Assembly: GCF_000027165.1 (NCBI RefSeq)
Contig: NC_013853.1
Span: 1,736,001 to 1,800,000 of the forward strand
DNA length: 64,000 nt
Direction of reading: 5' to 3'
Source of the DNA: Streptococcus mitis B6
GTDB taxonomy: Bacteria > Bacillota > Bacilli > Lactobacillales > Streptococcaceae
The translations under genes and the position numbers were made by a program. Numbering within the stretch: the first letter of the stretch is position 1; each line of letters opens with the position of its first letter. This document shows positions 18,498-28,929 of this stretch, in pieces. The notes beneath the pieces were generated by a model. The model did not search any database and had not been told where the DNA came from. It worked only from the letters and a program-made list of their open reading frames with translations.

Positions 18498-18971
18498 TTA
18501 CAGATTGATATATTTTACTTCCGGCTTCTGAACGAATACTTTTATTTTATTCATAAAACTGTTCCATTTCATTCCTTTGAAAATTGTATACAGCTCATTT
18601 TCCATAGTTTTGAATACAGAAATATTTTCCCTGTATAAATACCTTTGCCAGACTTGATGGAATATTATTAAAATATTTTCTTTAGTTACTTGGATTAATT
18701 TATCCCTTCCAAATGCGTTACTAATGTCTTTTAATGCTTTAAACTTTTTACAGATTCTAAGTAACTGCTGAAAAAATGAAGGAATTGAATCAATAACCTT
18801 ATCCCGCATCATTTTATCTAAATAGAATTGCATTATATTATCAAAAGATAGTATGCCCTCTTTATATTCCAACATAAGCAACTCACTTTCACCTGAATAT
18901 TCCCACTTACTATACATCTCTAAATCATTTATAAAGTAGACAAACATTTTATCGCTAAAAGACCAGTTCAC
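18498..18971 (-). pseudogene. Unrecognised 157-codon ORF, probably 5'-disrupted
   Basis: The product is basic and aromatic-rich, without membrane segments, signal peptide or known motif. The frame stays open upstream of the apparent start (KHINTDSGVDRVVTKIEG...), and a plausible continuation in another frame (EITKMLVNQGMETYQYGQWS) ends at a TGA near 18995, which suggests a frameshift near 19000 and a longer ancestor. No ribosome site precedes the nominal GTG at 18971. Function unknown. Confidence 0.35.
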
Positions 18972-19313
18972 ACCTTCAATTTTGGTTACTACTCTGTCAA
19001 CTCCACTGTCCGTATTGATATGTTTCCATGCCCTGATTTACAAGCATTTTCGTGATTTCAATGTACTTAAAAATTACAATCTATTTTTAAAATGACCTAT
19101 TTTCAAGCCTTTTTCACATGTTACTTCTGAACCCTTGACATCAAGACAACACTCTCAACGTGAATCAAAGATTAAAAGAGATAAGCAATGTGTATAGTAA
19201 TCCCTTATTGAAAATATAAGATTAAACTTCACAAATATCATAGGTATATTATTACTATCTGCTAATAATTCCGCTAAAAGTTGAAGATTTACCCATTATC
19301 GAGTAAAACTTTT
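18972..19313. other. Remnant/intergenic stretch
   Basis: 342 bp. The left part holds the out-of-frame extension of the 157-codon ORF. The rest is AT-rich with no gene or terminator recognised. Confidence 0.35.
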
Positions 19314-19685
19314 TTAATATACAACTTCGTCTTCTATGATAATCGAATGGTGTTTTTCACAAATTTCATCAAAACAATCCTTACAAAGATCACCAGATAA
19401 TACTCCATCTTCTTTATTGCTAAAAATATCATAATACTCTCTACACTCATCTAATGCATCATAAAGACCATATAACTCATTTGTTTTCTTTAAACATCTA
19501 GCACATCTACATCCATCAAAACATGCAATCGCTTCATACGTATTTCCATCACAATAATGTACAGCATTTCTTGTGGTGTATAATAAATCTTTCGCAACAC
19601 TAAATTCAATTTTCCCTTCATCATACAACTCTAATACCTTTTTAGACACTGAATTTAATCCATGCCCAATACTATGACAACTCAT
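19314..19685 (-). CDS. Cysteine-rich small hypothetical protein
   Basis: 123 residues with ten cysteines, several in closely spaced groups (CFDGCRCARCLKK near 55-67; DLCKDCFDEICEKHH near 98-112), suggesting one or two zinc-binding sites. No signal peptide or membrane helix. An AAGGAGC site precedes the ATG. It stands alone between remnants, with no operon partner. Not recognised; a zinc-ribbon-like function is inference only. Confidence 0.5.
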   Translation of the reverse strand: MSCHSIGHGLNSVSKKVLELYDEGKIEFSVAKDLLYTTRNAVHYCDGNTYEAIACFDGCRCARCLKKTNELYGLYDALDECREYYDIFSNKEDGVLSGDLCKDCFDEICEKHHSIIIEDEVVY

Positions 19686-19803
19686 ATTTTTAGCTCCTTT
19701 TTTTTATTATCACTAATCTAAATATATCATATTTTTTTATTTTACTACAATGCTTTATTATAAACCTACTAACTGATTTTGTAATAATGTAATCAAATTT
19801 GCC

Positions 19804-20055
19804 TTATAATCCATCTACAATCATTTTTTTATAGCTTGTTCTTCCATTCTTTATTAACCCACTTCTTCCAACATCGTGATACACTTCAGCTAAATCGATT
19901 TCTATTACTTTGTTAGAAAGTTCTTTAAAATATGCAATTTGACTATTTAAACCTGAACGTTGTTCTTCTATATTTTTACTTACTCTACAATATACTGTAA
20001 TTCTTACTACTTCTTTCGTTTTATTTTTAACTGGTATCTTCACTACATGTATCAT
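19804..20055 (-). pseudogene. Serine recombinase, N-terminal fragment
   Basis: 83 codons matching the start of large serine recombinases: RITVYCRVSK with the catalytic Ser near residue 26, then EVYHDVGRSGLIKNGRTSYKKMI. The rest of the resolvase domain and all DNA-binding domains are missing. Remnant of a second Tn4451/Tn1549-like element, distinct from the three genes at 28930-32442. Confidence 0.65.
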
Positions 20056-20324
20056 TTTTTATCATCCTTATCACTCCAATCTTAACATATGAAAAAGATG
20101 CAAGTTATCATCAACAACTTACATCTCTATAAAACTGATTTGATTTTTTATCTTTTTCGCAACAGAACAATGGACTCTACATGCCTTGAGTGGGCAAAAA
20201 AGATGTCGCACCCCACTGGTATCCCCTTGGCGGAAGCCCATATTTCTGAAACAGTCGCCTGGATAGGCTATTTTTCATTGATTTGGTGCCTGCTTTTGCG
20301 TTACAATCCAAGTAATTGTAAGCA

Positions 20325-20367
20325 ATAAAGCCTTCAAAAGCATGTTGTCCTCTTGAAGGCTTTATTC
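20325..20367. terminator. Perfect 14-bp inverted repeat
   Basis: AATAAAGCCTTCAA and TTGAAGGCTTTATT around a 15-base loop. Stem plus T-rich flank could act as a bidirectional terminator, but no intact gene adjoins it, so it may be a leftover of deleted DNA. Confidence 0.5.
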
Positions 20368-20472
20368 GGTACAACTTTAAAATTGGTTTACTTATCTTTA
20401 TCTTCCTCTCTAAGATACTTAACTAGCCCCGGATAATTGCTTATCCTTACAGTTCGGATCAATTAGAATTAG

Positions 20473-20577
20473 CCGAAAACGGCGGCGAAGAAACGAACCA
20501 CCGAGAAGCACCGCCGCATTGCCGAGCTTGATACCCTCATTGAACGACTGTATGCGGACCGGAAAAGGCGCGGTTGA
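20473..20577 (+). pseudogene. GC-rich fragment of a Tn1549-like recombinase coiled coil
   Basis: 35 codons read ...KTAAKKRTTEKHRRIAELDTLIERLYADRKRRG and stop. The IAELDTLIERLYAD pattern occurs in the coiled coil near the C-terminus of Tn1549/TndX-type serine recombinases. It is far more GC-rich than its surroundings, pointing to a donor outside the streptococci. Confidence 0.45.
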
Positions 20578-20716
20578 CCGCCTTGCCCTCAAAGGCTTAG
20601 GGGCATATCAACTATATATTGGGGCCGAGTGCCGTTACTTTAACACCGCCGCTAGCCATGAGCTTATGCTTCCTTTAGGACACTGTCCCAACAGACACTT
20701 TTTAAAGTATGCTGCA

Positions 20717-21210
20717 CTAATCCTTATTTTTCACAGCATAGCGCAATGACAGACAGCCATGTTCTGCATTCTCTGTTCCCTGCAATTCCAAATTAACTTT
20801 TTCAGATAACAGAAGGTTATCAAATAGTTGTTTTTCTTTATTACCTACAAAACATGGTGATATCACAAGACTGATTTCATCAATAAGTCCGTTTTCTAAT
20901 AATTTGTTGGTTAATCCACCGCCACTGTCTGTCCGCATGTATTTACACCCATATTGCTCATGCAGGATCTGAAAGGCTTTTTCATAGTCCACATGATCAT
21001 TTCCTGACACAATATATGGGTAATGCCTTTCCTCCAAATAATTCAAATATTCCTTCGGAGTGGCAGTTGATACCAGAATGACAATTTCCTTCAGATATCC
21101 AAGATTTCTTAAGCAATGAAGACTTCTCAAGATACCTCTGCTGTCAGGTATGACTCCTATTGGTCTGGGGTCCTCCGGGCTTGTTATGATTTTCTCAAAA
21201 TCCTTTATTA
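20717..21210 (-). pseudogene. RibD_C / dihydrofolate-reductase-like protein, C-terminal part
   Basis: The frame reads DFEKIITSPEDPRPIGVIPDSRGIL, continues through LKEIVILVSTATP and the substrate-loop RTDSGGGLTNKLLENGLIDEI, and ends SLRYAVKNKD. This is the last three quarters of a RibD C-terminal-domain reductase. The first ~60 residues are found at 23109-23286, on the same strand, on the other side of the aminoglycoside cassette. The gene was therefore split by an insertion of about 1.9 kb. Confidence 0.75.
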
Positions 21211-21275
21211 TTTTTCATTTTTTTAAACTATTTAATACTAATGTCTTTTATAATAGCTTTTCATATATTATATAA

Positions 21276-23108
<1,833 letters not shown>

Positions 23109-23286
23109 AATCAGCCTCTGTTTCAGCAGGATATTTTTCAAATGCAGTAAAAACAGTATTGGACCCAAACAGCACCGCATCCGAATGAATTCCCCCGGCA
23201 ACCTGGTAGTAAACTTCCGGATTATCAAAGCCTTTAATGCGGCCATCAAGGCTAATTTGTGTGTGCATAATTATCTTTGGTTTCAT
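23109..23286 (-). pseudogene. RibD_C / dihydrofolate-reductase-like protein, N-terminal part
   Basis: Starts MKPKIIMHTQISLDGRI with a GGAGG site, the typical first strand and NADPH-binding start of RibD_C reductases, and reaches EKYPAETEAD before running into the GNAT cassette (fortuitous stop at 23089). The matching C-terminal part is at 20717-21210. It follows the WYL regulator on the same strand, a common pairing. Confidence 0.75.
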
Positions 23287-23396
23287 ATTTTTCAATCCTC
23301 CTTTTTGATAGTAGAATATCATAATACACTGACAGCTGTATGTCAGCAGGGGATATGAAACCTTACAAAAAATACATAACAGACCAATCGCTTTCT

Positions 23397-24348
23397 CTAA
23401 ATCAAGTTTAGGCAGTGATTCGTAATTTGTGCCAGGTGTTTACGGGTTATGCATTTTAATTCATCAGGTTGGACTATTTCAATGCCTGATCCATATTCAA
23501 TCAGCTGCTTGCTCAATATCTCAAAGGAATCTGTCTGGAATTCGATTTCCATTTTACTTCCCAAATCGGTTTCTTCAAGGAAGCCGAGAGAATACCTGTT
23601 CTTGATAGAATTGTATGTCTCCCCTTTTTCAGCTCTAAGAATTACATTATATAGTTTTTTATATGAAAGCATTTGTTTTAATATTTGTTCCAAAGAGCCA
23701 TCATGGCTTTGACAGAGCTCTTCTTCTATGCAAATGCTTTTAATCCGATCCACACGAAAATTCCTATATTCATTTCTTAGCCTGCAAAACCGATTAAGTA
23801 CCAGTTCTGTTCATAAAACCCCAGTGATATAGGCTCTATCATTCTGCTTTCCGGTTCTTGCCCTCCTGATGCAGGATATTGAATTGATATTACCCTTTTA
23901 TTGCAGATTGCAGTCTGAATTGCTGCAATAACGTTATCCGCCAATGTATTTTTCTGTCCAGATGTGCTGTACACGTTAATACTGTTCTCCAACTCCTGTG
24001 CATAGTTTTTTCACCATGCTTCAAAATAGATTTGATTTTATACATAGCTGAATCAAAATCCTTTATAAATGATTCATCTCCATGGCAATTTAAAAATTTC
24101 CCTGCTGTAATCAATGCACCCACTTCCGCCGCTGTAAACATTACCGGCGGAAGTAGGAAGCCCTCTACAAGAAAATATCCTTTTCCGGCCTCAGATCCAA
24201 TTGGTATTCCGGCTTCTTCAAGTGTCCGGATATCTCTGTAAACTGTCCTTAAGCTTATATTAAATCGCTGTGCAATTTCTTTGGCAGGAATTATTTTTTT
24301 TGATTGCAGCTGAATAAGAATAGAGGTTACTCTGTTAATCCTGTTCAA
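23397..24348 (-). pseudogene. YafY-type WYL-domain transcriptional regulator with two frameshifts
   Basis: Three overlapping frames make one protein of about 315 residues. The N-terminus (TTG at 24348, GAGGA before it) has a DeoR-like helix-turn-helix (PAKEIAQRFNISLRTVYRDI). The middle carries ISIQYPASGGQEPESRMIEP and YEQNWYLIGF, the WYL core. The C-terminus follows from FCRLRNEYRNFRVDRI. Frame breaks fall at an A run near 24007 (GAAAAAACT) and a T run near 23788 (GGTTTTGC). Both are single-base homopolymer changes, so either the gene is dead or the assembly has two errors. Confidence 0.75.
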
Positions 24349-24570
24349 ATTTTATTCCTCCTCTGTGACTTCCATAAAAAGTATATCCTATGCGTTCTTA
24401 AGCTAGCTGCTGTTAGTGCTTCTCATTGCACCCTGGTTATAAAAGCCATACTCACAAACCTCTTCACCAAAACTCTTTACATCTCTAATATAGAACTCTA
24501 TCTAGCGAACTTTTAGAAAAGATATAAAACATCAGAGTATGGACAGTTGCGGATGTACTTCAGAAAAGAT

Positions 24571-24613
24571 TAGATGTCTAAAAAGCTTGTAGTTAAAGCT
24601 TTTTAGACATCTA
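24571..24613 (-). terminator. Terminator after aphA-3
   Basis: TAGATGTCTAAAAAGCTT and its complement around a 7-base loop, a perfect 18-bp stem just beyond the aphA-3 stop. The neighbouring 200 bp towards the WYL regulator show no gene. Confidence 0.7.
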
Positions 24614-24623
24614 AATCTAGGTA

Positions 24624-25418
24624 CTAAAACAATTCATCCAGTAAAATATAATATTTTATTTTCTCCCAATCAGGCTTGATCCCCAGTAAGTCAAAAAATA
24701 GCTCGACATACTGTTCTTCCCCGATATCCTCCCTGATCGAGCGGACGCAGAAGGCAATGTCATACCACTTGTCCGCCCTGCCGCTTCTCCCAAGATCAAT
24801 AAAGCCACTTACTTTGCCATCTTTCACAAAGATGTTGCTGTCTCCCAGGTCGCCGTGGGAAAAGACAAGTTCCTCTTCGGGCTTTTCCGTCTTTAAAAAA
24901 TCATACAGCTCGCGCGGATCTTTAAATGGAGTGTCTTCTTCCCAGTTTTCGCAATCCACATCGGCCAGATCGTTATTCAGTAAGTAATCCAATTCGGCTA
25001 AGCGGCTGTCTAAGCTATTCGTATAGGGACAATCCGATATGTCGATGGAGTGAAAGAGCCTGATGCACTCCGCATACAGCTCGATAATCTTTTCAGGGCT
25101 TTGTTCATCTTCATACTCTTCCGAGCAAAGGACGCCATCGGCCTCACTCATGAGCAGATTGCTCCAGCCATCATGCCGTTCAAAGTGCAGGACCTTTGGA
25201 ACAGGCAGCTTTCCTTCCAGCCATAGCATCATGTCCTTTTCTCGTTCCACATCATAGGTGGTCCCTTTATACCGGCTGTCCGTCATTTTTAAATATAGGT
25301 TTTCATTTTCTCCCACCAGCTTATATACCTTAGCAGGAGACATTCCTTCCGTATCTTTTACGCAGCGGTATTTTTCGATCAGTTTTTTCAATTCCGGTGA
25401 TATTCTCATTTTAGCCAT
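24624..25418 (-). CDS. aphA-3: Aminoglycoside O-phosphotransferase APH(3')-IIIa
   Basis: 264 residues, exact length of APH(3')-IIIa. Brenner motif VFSHGDLGDSNIFV with catalytic Asp near 190, metal-binding GFIDLGRSGRADKW near 205-215 and the terminal helix ending LLDELF. Phosphorylates the 3' hydroxyl of kanamycin, neomycin and amikacin in the cytoplasm. Last gene of the aadE-sat4-aphA-3 run known from Tn5405 and enterococcal plasmids. Confidence 0.98.
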   Translation of the reverse strand: MAKMRISPELKKLIEKYRCVKDTEGMSPAKVYKLVGENENLYLKMTDSRYKGTTYDVEREKDMMLWLEGKLPVPKVLHFERHDGWSNLLMSEADGVLCSEEYEDEQSPEKIIELYAECIRLFHSIDISDCPYTNSLDSRLAELDYLLNNDLADVDCENWEEDTPFKDPRELYDFLKTEKPEEELVFSHGDLGDSNIFVKDGKVSGFIDLGRSGRADKWYDIAFCVRSIREDIGEEQYVELFFDLLGIKPDWEKIKYYILLDELF

Positions 25419-25510
25419 TTATTATTTCCTTCCTCTTTTCTACAGTATTTAAAGATACCCCAAGAAGCTAATTATAACAAGACGAACTCCAATTCACTGT
25501 TCCTTGCATT

Positions 25511-26053
25511 CTAAAACCTTAAATACCAGAAAACAGCTTTTTCAAAGTTGTTTTCAAAGTTGGCGTATAACATAGTATCGACGGAGCCGATTTTGAAACC
25601 ACAATTATGATAGAATTTACAAGCTATAAGGTTATTGTCCTGGGTTTCAAGCATTAGTCCATGCAAGTTTTTATGCTTTGCCCATTCTATAGATATATTG
25701 ATAAGCGCGCTGCCTATGCCTTGCCCCCTGAAATCCTTACATACGGCGATATCTTCTATATAAGCGTACCGGTTCCAATTTTTTCGCAGTTTAACTTTTC
25801 CGACGCATTTATCGTCTTGGTAGTAAAGATATATTATCTTATCAGTATTGTCAATATATTCAAGGCAATCTGCCTCCTCATCCTCTTCATCCTCTTCGTC
25901 TTGGTAGCTTTTTAAATATGGCGCTTCATAGAGTAATTCTGTAAAGGTCCAATTCTCGTTTTCATACCTCGGTATAATCTTACCTATCACCTCAAATGGT
26001 TCGCTGGGTTTATCGATATCTTTCAGGTGCCCTGCTTTCATTTCTGTAATCAC
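25511..26053 (-). CDS. sat4: Streptothricin N-acetyltransferase
   Basis: 180-residue GNAT enzyme; motif A reads DIAVCKDFRGQGIGSALI. Acetylates the beta-lysine of streptothricins such as nourseothricin. The start overlaps the aadE stop by 4 bp, the known aadE-sat4 coupling. A run of acidic residues (DEEDEEDEEAD) is normal for this family. Confidence 0.96.
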   Translation of the reverse strand: MITEMKAGHLKDIDKPSEPFEVIGKIIPRYENENWTFTELLYEAPYLKSYQDEEDEEDEEADCLEYIDNTDKIIYLYYQDDKCVGKVKLRKNWNRYAYIEDIAVCKDFRGQGIGSALINISIEWAKHKNLHGLMLETQDNNLIACKFYHNCGFKIGSVDTMLYANFENNFEKAVFWYLRF

Positions 26054-26958
26054 TGTTCCCGCCTCTCTTCTATATCAGCGGCATATGTGCTATCCAGGCA
26101 GCCGGTTTTACCAGTGTATTTTTTATACATGTCCCTGGTATATTTTGTTATATTCCTATCATACTCCGGATAGGCATAATGAAGCCTTTCCGCCACCTCA
26201 CCGGATACCGCCCTGAACAATTGATGGCATAGAAATAATGCTTCCCATATGTTTTCATAGGAATCCATCCGGTAGGTGGACAAAAGTTTCTCCCACAAAT
26301 CCTCGGATATATACCTTTCAATAAACTTATAGTTCTTGCCTACACTTAATTTAAAGCCTGTTTCGATGCCGACCTTCCATGATATCATTCTCAGCAGCTC
26401 ATGGCGAACAATCTGATTAAAATGATCAATAGCAAATAAAATTTCCTTACGGCACAGTCCCTTAACCACATAGGTAGTGGTGTTCCAGAATTCATTGCAG
26501 CAGTCATCGTATTCCCGGGCACTGGGTTTTCTTATATGATAATCCATGTCGGTCGGAACTACAGCTTGCTGAATCCTTCCATCCTTATCCAGAATAATCT
26601 TTATCAATTTATCGTCATTCAGGTAGTTTCCCAACTCTTCCAGGGGCAATAAGGTAAGGTCTATTTTATTATAATCATCAAAAAGTATTATATAGGAGTA
26701 GCCTTTCTCTTCAGCCGGGAATAGTTCCATATCCTCCGGTTTTTGCATCATTATAATATTCCCAAATTGATTAAGCCAGTCATCATTAGATATAAACGGT
26801 TCTATATCACTTACAAAATATGTAATATCATAATCCTGAAATTCATCTTTAGGTATATTAATATTTGCGCGTGACCCCTCAAGGGTCACAATTCGAATAC
26901 GTTCATCCTGTTCTGCTAAAGAAAGTACTAAATCCATCATTTCTTTTTCTGATCTCAT
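26050..26958 (-). CDS. aadE: Aminoglycoside 6-nucleotidyltransferase ANT(6)-Ia
   Basis: 302 residues. The nucleotidyltransferase active site is LEGSRANINIPKDEFQDYDITYFV (Gly-Ser plus metal-binding Asp pair) near 28-48, followed by the AadE C-terminal helical domain. Adenylylates the 6-hydroxyl of streptomycin. Full length, first of the three classical genes of the cluster. Confidence 0.97.
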   Translation of the reverse strand: MRSEKEMMDLVLSLAEQDERIRIVTLEGSRANINIPKDEFQDYDITYFVSDIEPFISNDDWLNQFGNIIMMQKPEDMELFPAEEKGYSYIILFDDYNKIDLTLLPLEELGNYLNDDKLIKIILDKDGRIQQAVVPTDMDYHIRKPSAREYDDCCNEFWNTTTYVVKGLCRKEILFAIDHFNQIVRHELLRMISWKVGIETGFKLSVGKNYKFIERYISEDLWEKLLSTYRMDSYENIWEALFLCHQLFRAVSGEVAERLHYAYPEYDRNITKYTRDMYKKYTGKTGCLDSTYAADIEERREQ

Positions 26959-26990
26959 TTACATACTCCTCGTTTATTTTTTCTATATTA

Positions 26991-27725
26991 TTACATCTTC
27001 TTTTTTGCCGATACAATCAGCATCATTGGGCGTCGCATTTCATCCGCCATCCCCGGAATATCCATCATGTTCTCTGGCGGCTGTGGCTCCACAATCTGAT
27101 TTATTATAAAACTATTTGAAAGCAGTGTATTTAGATATGTGGTCAGTGTTCTATGATATTTTGTAACCTTTTCTTCCAAAAACATAGCTGTCCGTTTGCC
27201 CTCATAATAATAATTGTCCACCGGGAAATGCAGTATTTCTCCTTTTTCGTTATAATACCAGTCTTGTGTTCCATGAGCAGTAAAAACAGGATGTTCAACT
27301 GTAAAAACTAAATTGCCACCAGCCTTCAGCATCCTATATATCTTTTTTATTAAATTCTCATAGTCTGCTACATAATGAAACGCAAGCGAACTTAGTATTA
27401 CATCAAAGCTCTCCTCTGGGAAATCCACATCTTCTATGGCACAGCATTCATATTCAATCTGTGGAAAATGGGTTTTTCCTTTTGCTACTTCGAGCATTTT
27501 ATGAGAAATATCAACACCTACTACAGAGGAAGCACCGTTTTCCATCGCATATATACAGTGCCATCCATAGCCGCATCCTAAATCAAGCACACGCTTACCC
27601 TTAAAATCAGGTAGCATCTTTTTCAAAGTCTCCCATTCTCCCGCACCAGCCAGTCCTTTCTGCGAGCGACTCATTTGACTGTATTTTTGAAAAAATATAT
27701 TATCATCATATTTGTTTTCTTTCAT
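26991..27725 (-). CDS. Class I SAM-dependent methyltransferase
   Basis: 244 residues with SAM-binding motif I VLDLGCGYGWHCIYAM near 45, GVDIS near 72 and SLAFHYVADYENLI near 110. Often found directly upstream of aadE in Gram-positive resistance clusters; the substrate is unknown. It overlaps the nucleotidyltransferase gene upstream by 20 bp, suggesting a single transcript through aphA-3. No resistance function should be assumed. Confidence 0.85.
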   Translation of the reverse strand: MKENKYDDNIFFQKYSQMSRSQKGLAGAGEWETLKKMLPDFKGKRVLDLGCGYGWHCIYAMENGASSVVGVDISHKMLEVAKGKTHFPQIEYECCAIEDVDFPEESFDVILSSLAFHYVADYENLIKKIYRMLKAGGNLVFTVEHPVFTAHGTQDWYYNEKGEILHFPVDNYYYEGKRTAMFLEEKVTKYHRTLTTYLNTLLSNSFIINQIVEPQPPENMMDIPGMADEMRRPMMLIVSAKKKM

Positions 27726-28575
27726 CTGAACTCTCCTCGTTTAAAAAGTTATTTATCTCCGATACAATTTCATTCACTTCATTATAAAGCTTCTCGGTCA
27801 TGTCGTAGCATTCAAAAAGTGAGATACCGAGTACTTCAAAAATATGATTTACCTTCTCGGTATATTTTTCAGGTTTATGTTCAAAAGTTTCAAGCAGTTT
27901 TATAGCTTTCTTTTCGTTGATACAATAAGCATTATTACATGCAAATAACACTTGATTTAAACATGAAACTATACGAAAAACATGACCCGCAATATAATAT
28001 TTATCGTCTGTTCCCGAATTTGCTTTTACAAACATTAAAGAGAACCCTGCTTCAAACATAAAAAAGTTAACTAAACTTTTCTGCAAAGCATTGGGATAAG
28101 TTTCTGCCTGTTTTTTTAATTCGCATAAGCTTTCATTCTTAGCATATAGTATTTTGCTAATCGCTAATTCTCCTCGATACATTGCACTAATATAACCATG
28201 GGGATGCCCAGTCTGATAATTGGCAGTAACAATTCCGTGCTCTGTATCTTTCATTATTTGTTCCACACGTTTAATATCACGTAAAATTAAATCCACATGA
28301 TACCCGTTTATGACTAACCATCCGCCGCCATTAATCCAATCACCCCATGCTCCGGGAGGTACAACAAGGTTATTTCTATGCTCATCATCCAGCTTTGTAG
28401 CGAATTGATTAATAGTATTTATGTCAAATGATTCTGAATTGTAATAGATGCCGATATCTATATCCGAATCCTCTGTATGGGTGCCCCTTGCACGTGAACC
28501 ACCTAAAACAATACCTTCTATATAAGACAGAGAGGATAATTTCTCTGCTACTGATTTAATAATATTATCTACCAT
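27706..28575 (-). CDS. Nucleotidyltransferase-domain protein
   Basis: About 289 residues from the ATG at 28575, which has GGAG 8 bases before it; the frame is open to 28623. The active site IVLGGSRARGTHTEDSDIDIGIYY fits the Pol-beta nucleotidyltransferase pattern (GS...DxD), related to ANT enzymes but without an assigned drug. It leads the methyltransferase-aadE-sat4-aphA-3 series. Whether it modifies an antibiotic is unknown. Confidence 0.8.
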   Translation of the reverse strand: MVDNIIKSVAEKLSSLSYIEGIVLGGSRARGTHTEDSDIDIGIYYNSESFDINTINQFATKLDDEHRNNLVVPPGAWGDWINGGGWLVINGYHVDLILRDIKRVEQIMKDTEHGIVTANYQTGHPHGYISAMYRGELAISKILYAKNESLCELKKQAETYPNALQKSLVNFFMFEAGFSLMFVKANSGTDDKYYIAGHVFRIVSCLNQVLFACNNAYCINEKKAIKLLETFEHKPEKYTEKVNHIFEVLGISLFECYDMTEKLYNEVNEIVSEINNFLNEESSDERKQI

Positions 28576-28677
28576 CAAGCATGCTCCTTTTATCGATTCA
28601 CTGCTGTAAAAATTCCAAGCCAAATCTTTTGCTTCTACTCAACATATTTATAATTTTTTTAATTTCACAAAAGATAG

Positions 28678-28773
28678 TTAAAACTTATCAATTGTCTTTT
28701 TATACCTCTGCTGATTAGATGAAGTCTTTTCAATAGCCTTTAAATTACCATTCATTTTGCTAAAATAGCTCAT
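28678..28773 (-). other. Short 31-codon ORF, probable deletion stub
   Basis: MSYFSKMNGNLKAIEKTSSN... ends in TAA. It overlaps, in another frame, an ATG with a strong AAGGAG (MIDVNELF, about 28790) that stops after 8 codons. This is where the gene behind the 28834-28862 promoter would start, so both frames look like leftovers of a deleted gene. Confidence 0.3.
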
Positions 28774-28804
28774 TTACATCAATCATGTTGTCCACTCCTT
28801 ATTA

Positions 28805-28838
28805 ATAATAATATCAACAACATTGTTGATATTATTAT
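28805..28838. promoter_or_regulatory. 34-bp palindrome (probable operator)
   Basis: Perfect inverted repeat with 16-bp arms and a 2-base centre; the core reads ATATCAACAACATTGTTGAT. It overlaps and follows the -10 of the promoter at 28834-28862. Position and symmetry fit a repressor operator. No T tail, so not a terminator. Confidence 0.6.
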
Positions 28839-28862
28839 ACGTAAATTCACAGTCAAAGTCAA
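28834..28862 (-). promoter_or_regulatory. Strong promoter reading toward the aminoglycoside cluster
   Basis: TTGACT (28857-28862), 17-bp spacer, TATAAT (28834-28839), a near-consensus promoter. It could drive the nucleotidyltransferase-to-aphA-3 run from about 250 bp upstream. Confidence 0.75.
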
Positions 28863-28929
28863 TCCGTAAATAAGAAAAGCCACCAATCAAGGAAGTAACA
28901 CCTCTCAATTGGTCGCCATTTCTGATATC

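Noticed and set aside
23109..23249. Longer GNAT protein beginning MMAALKALIIRK
   Set aside because: It is the RibD-like gene read in the wrong frame across the insertion junction.
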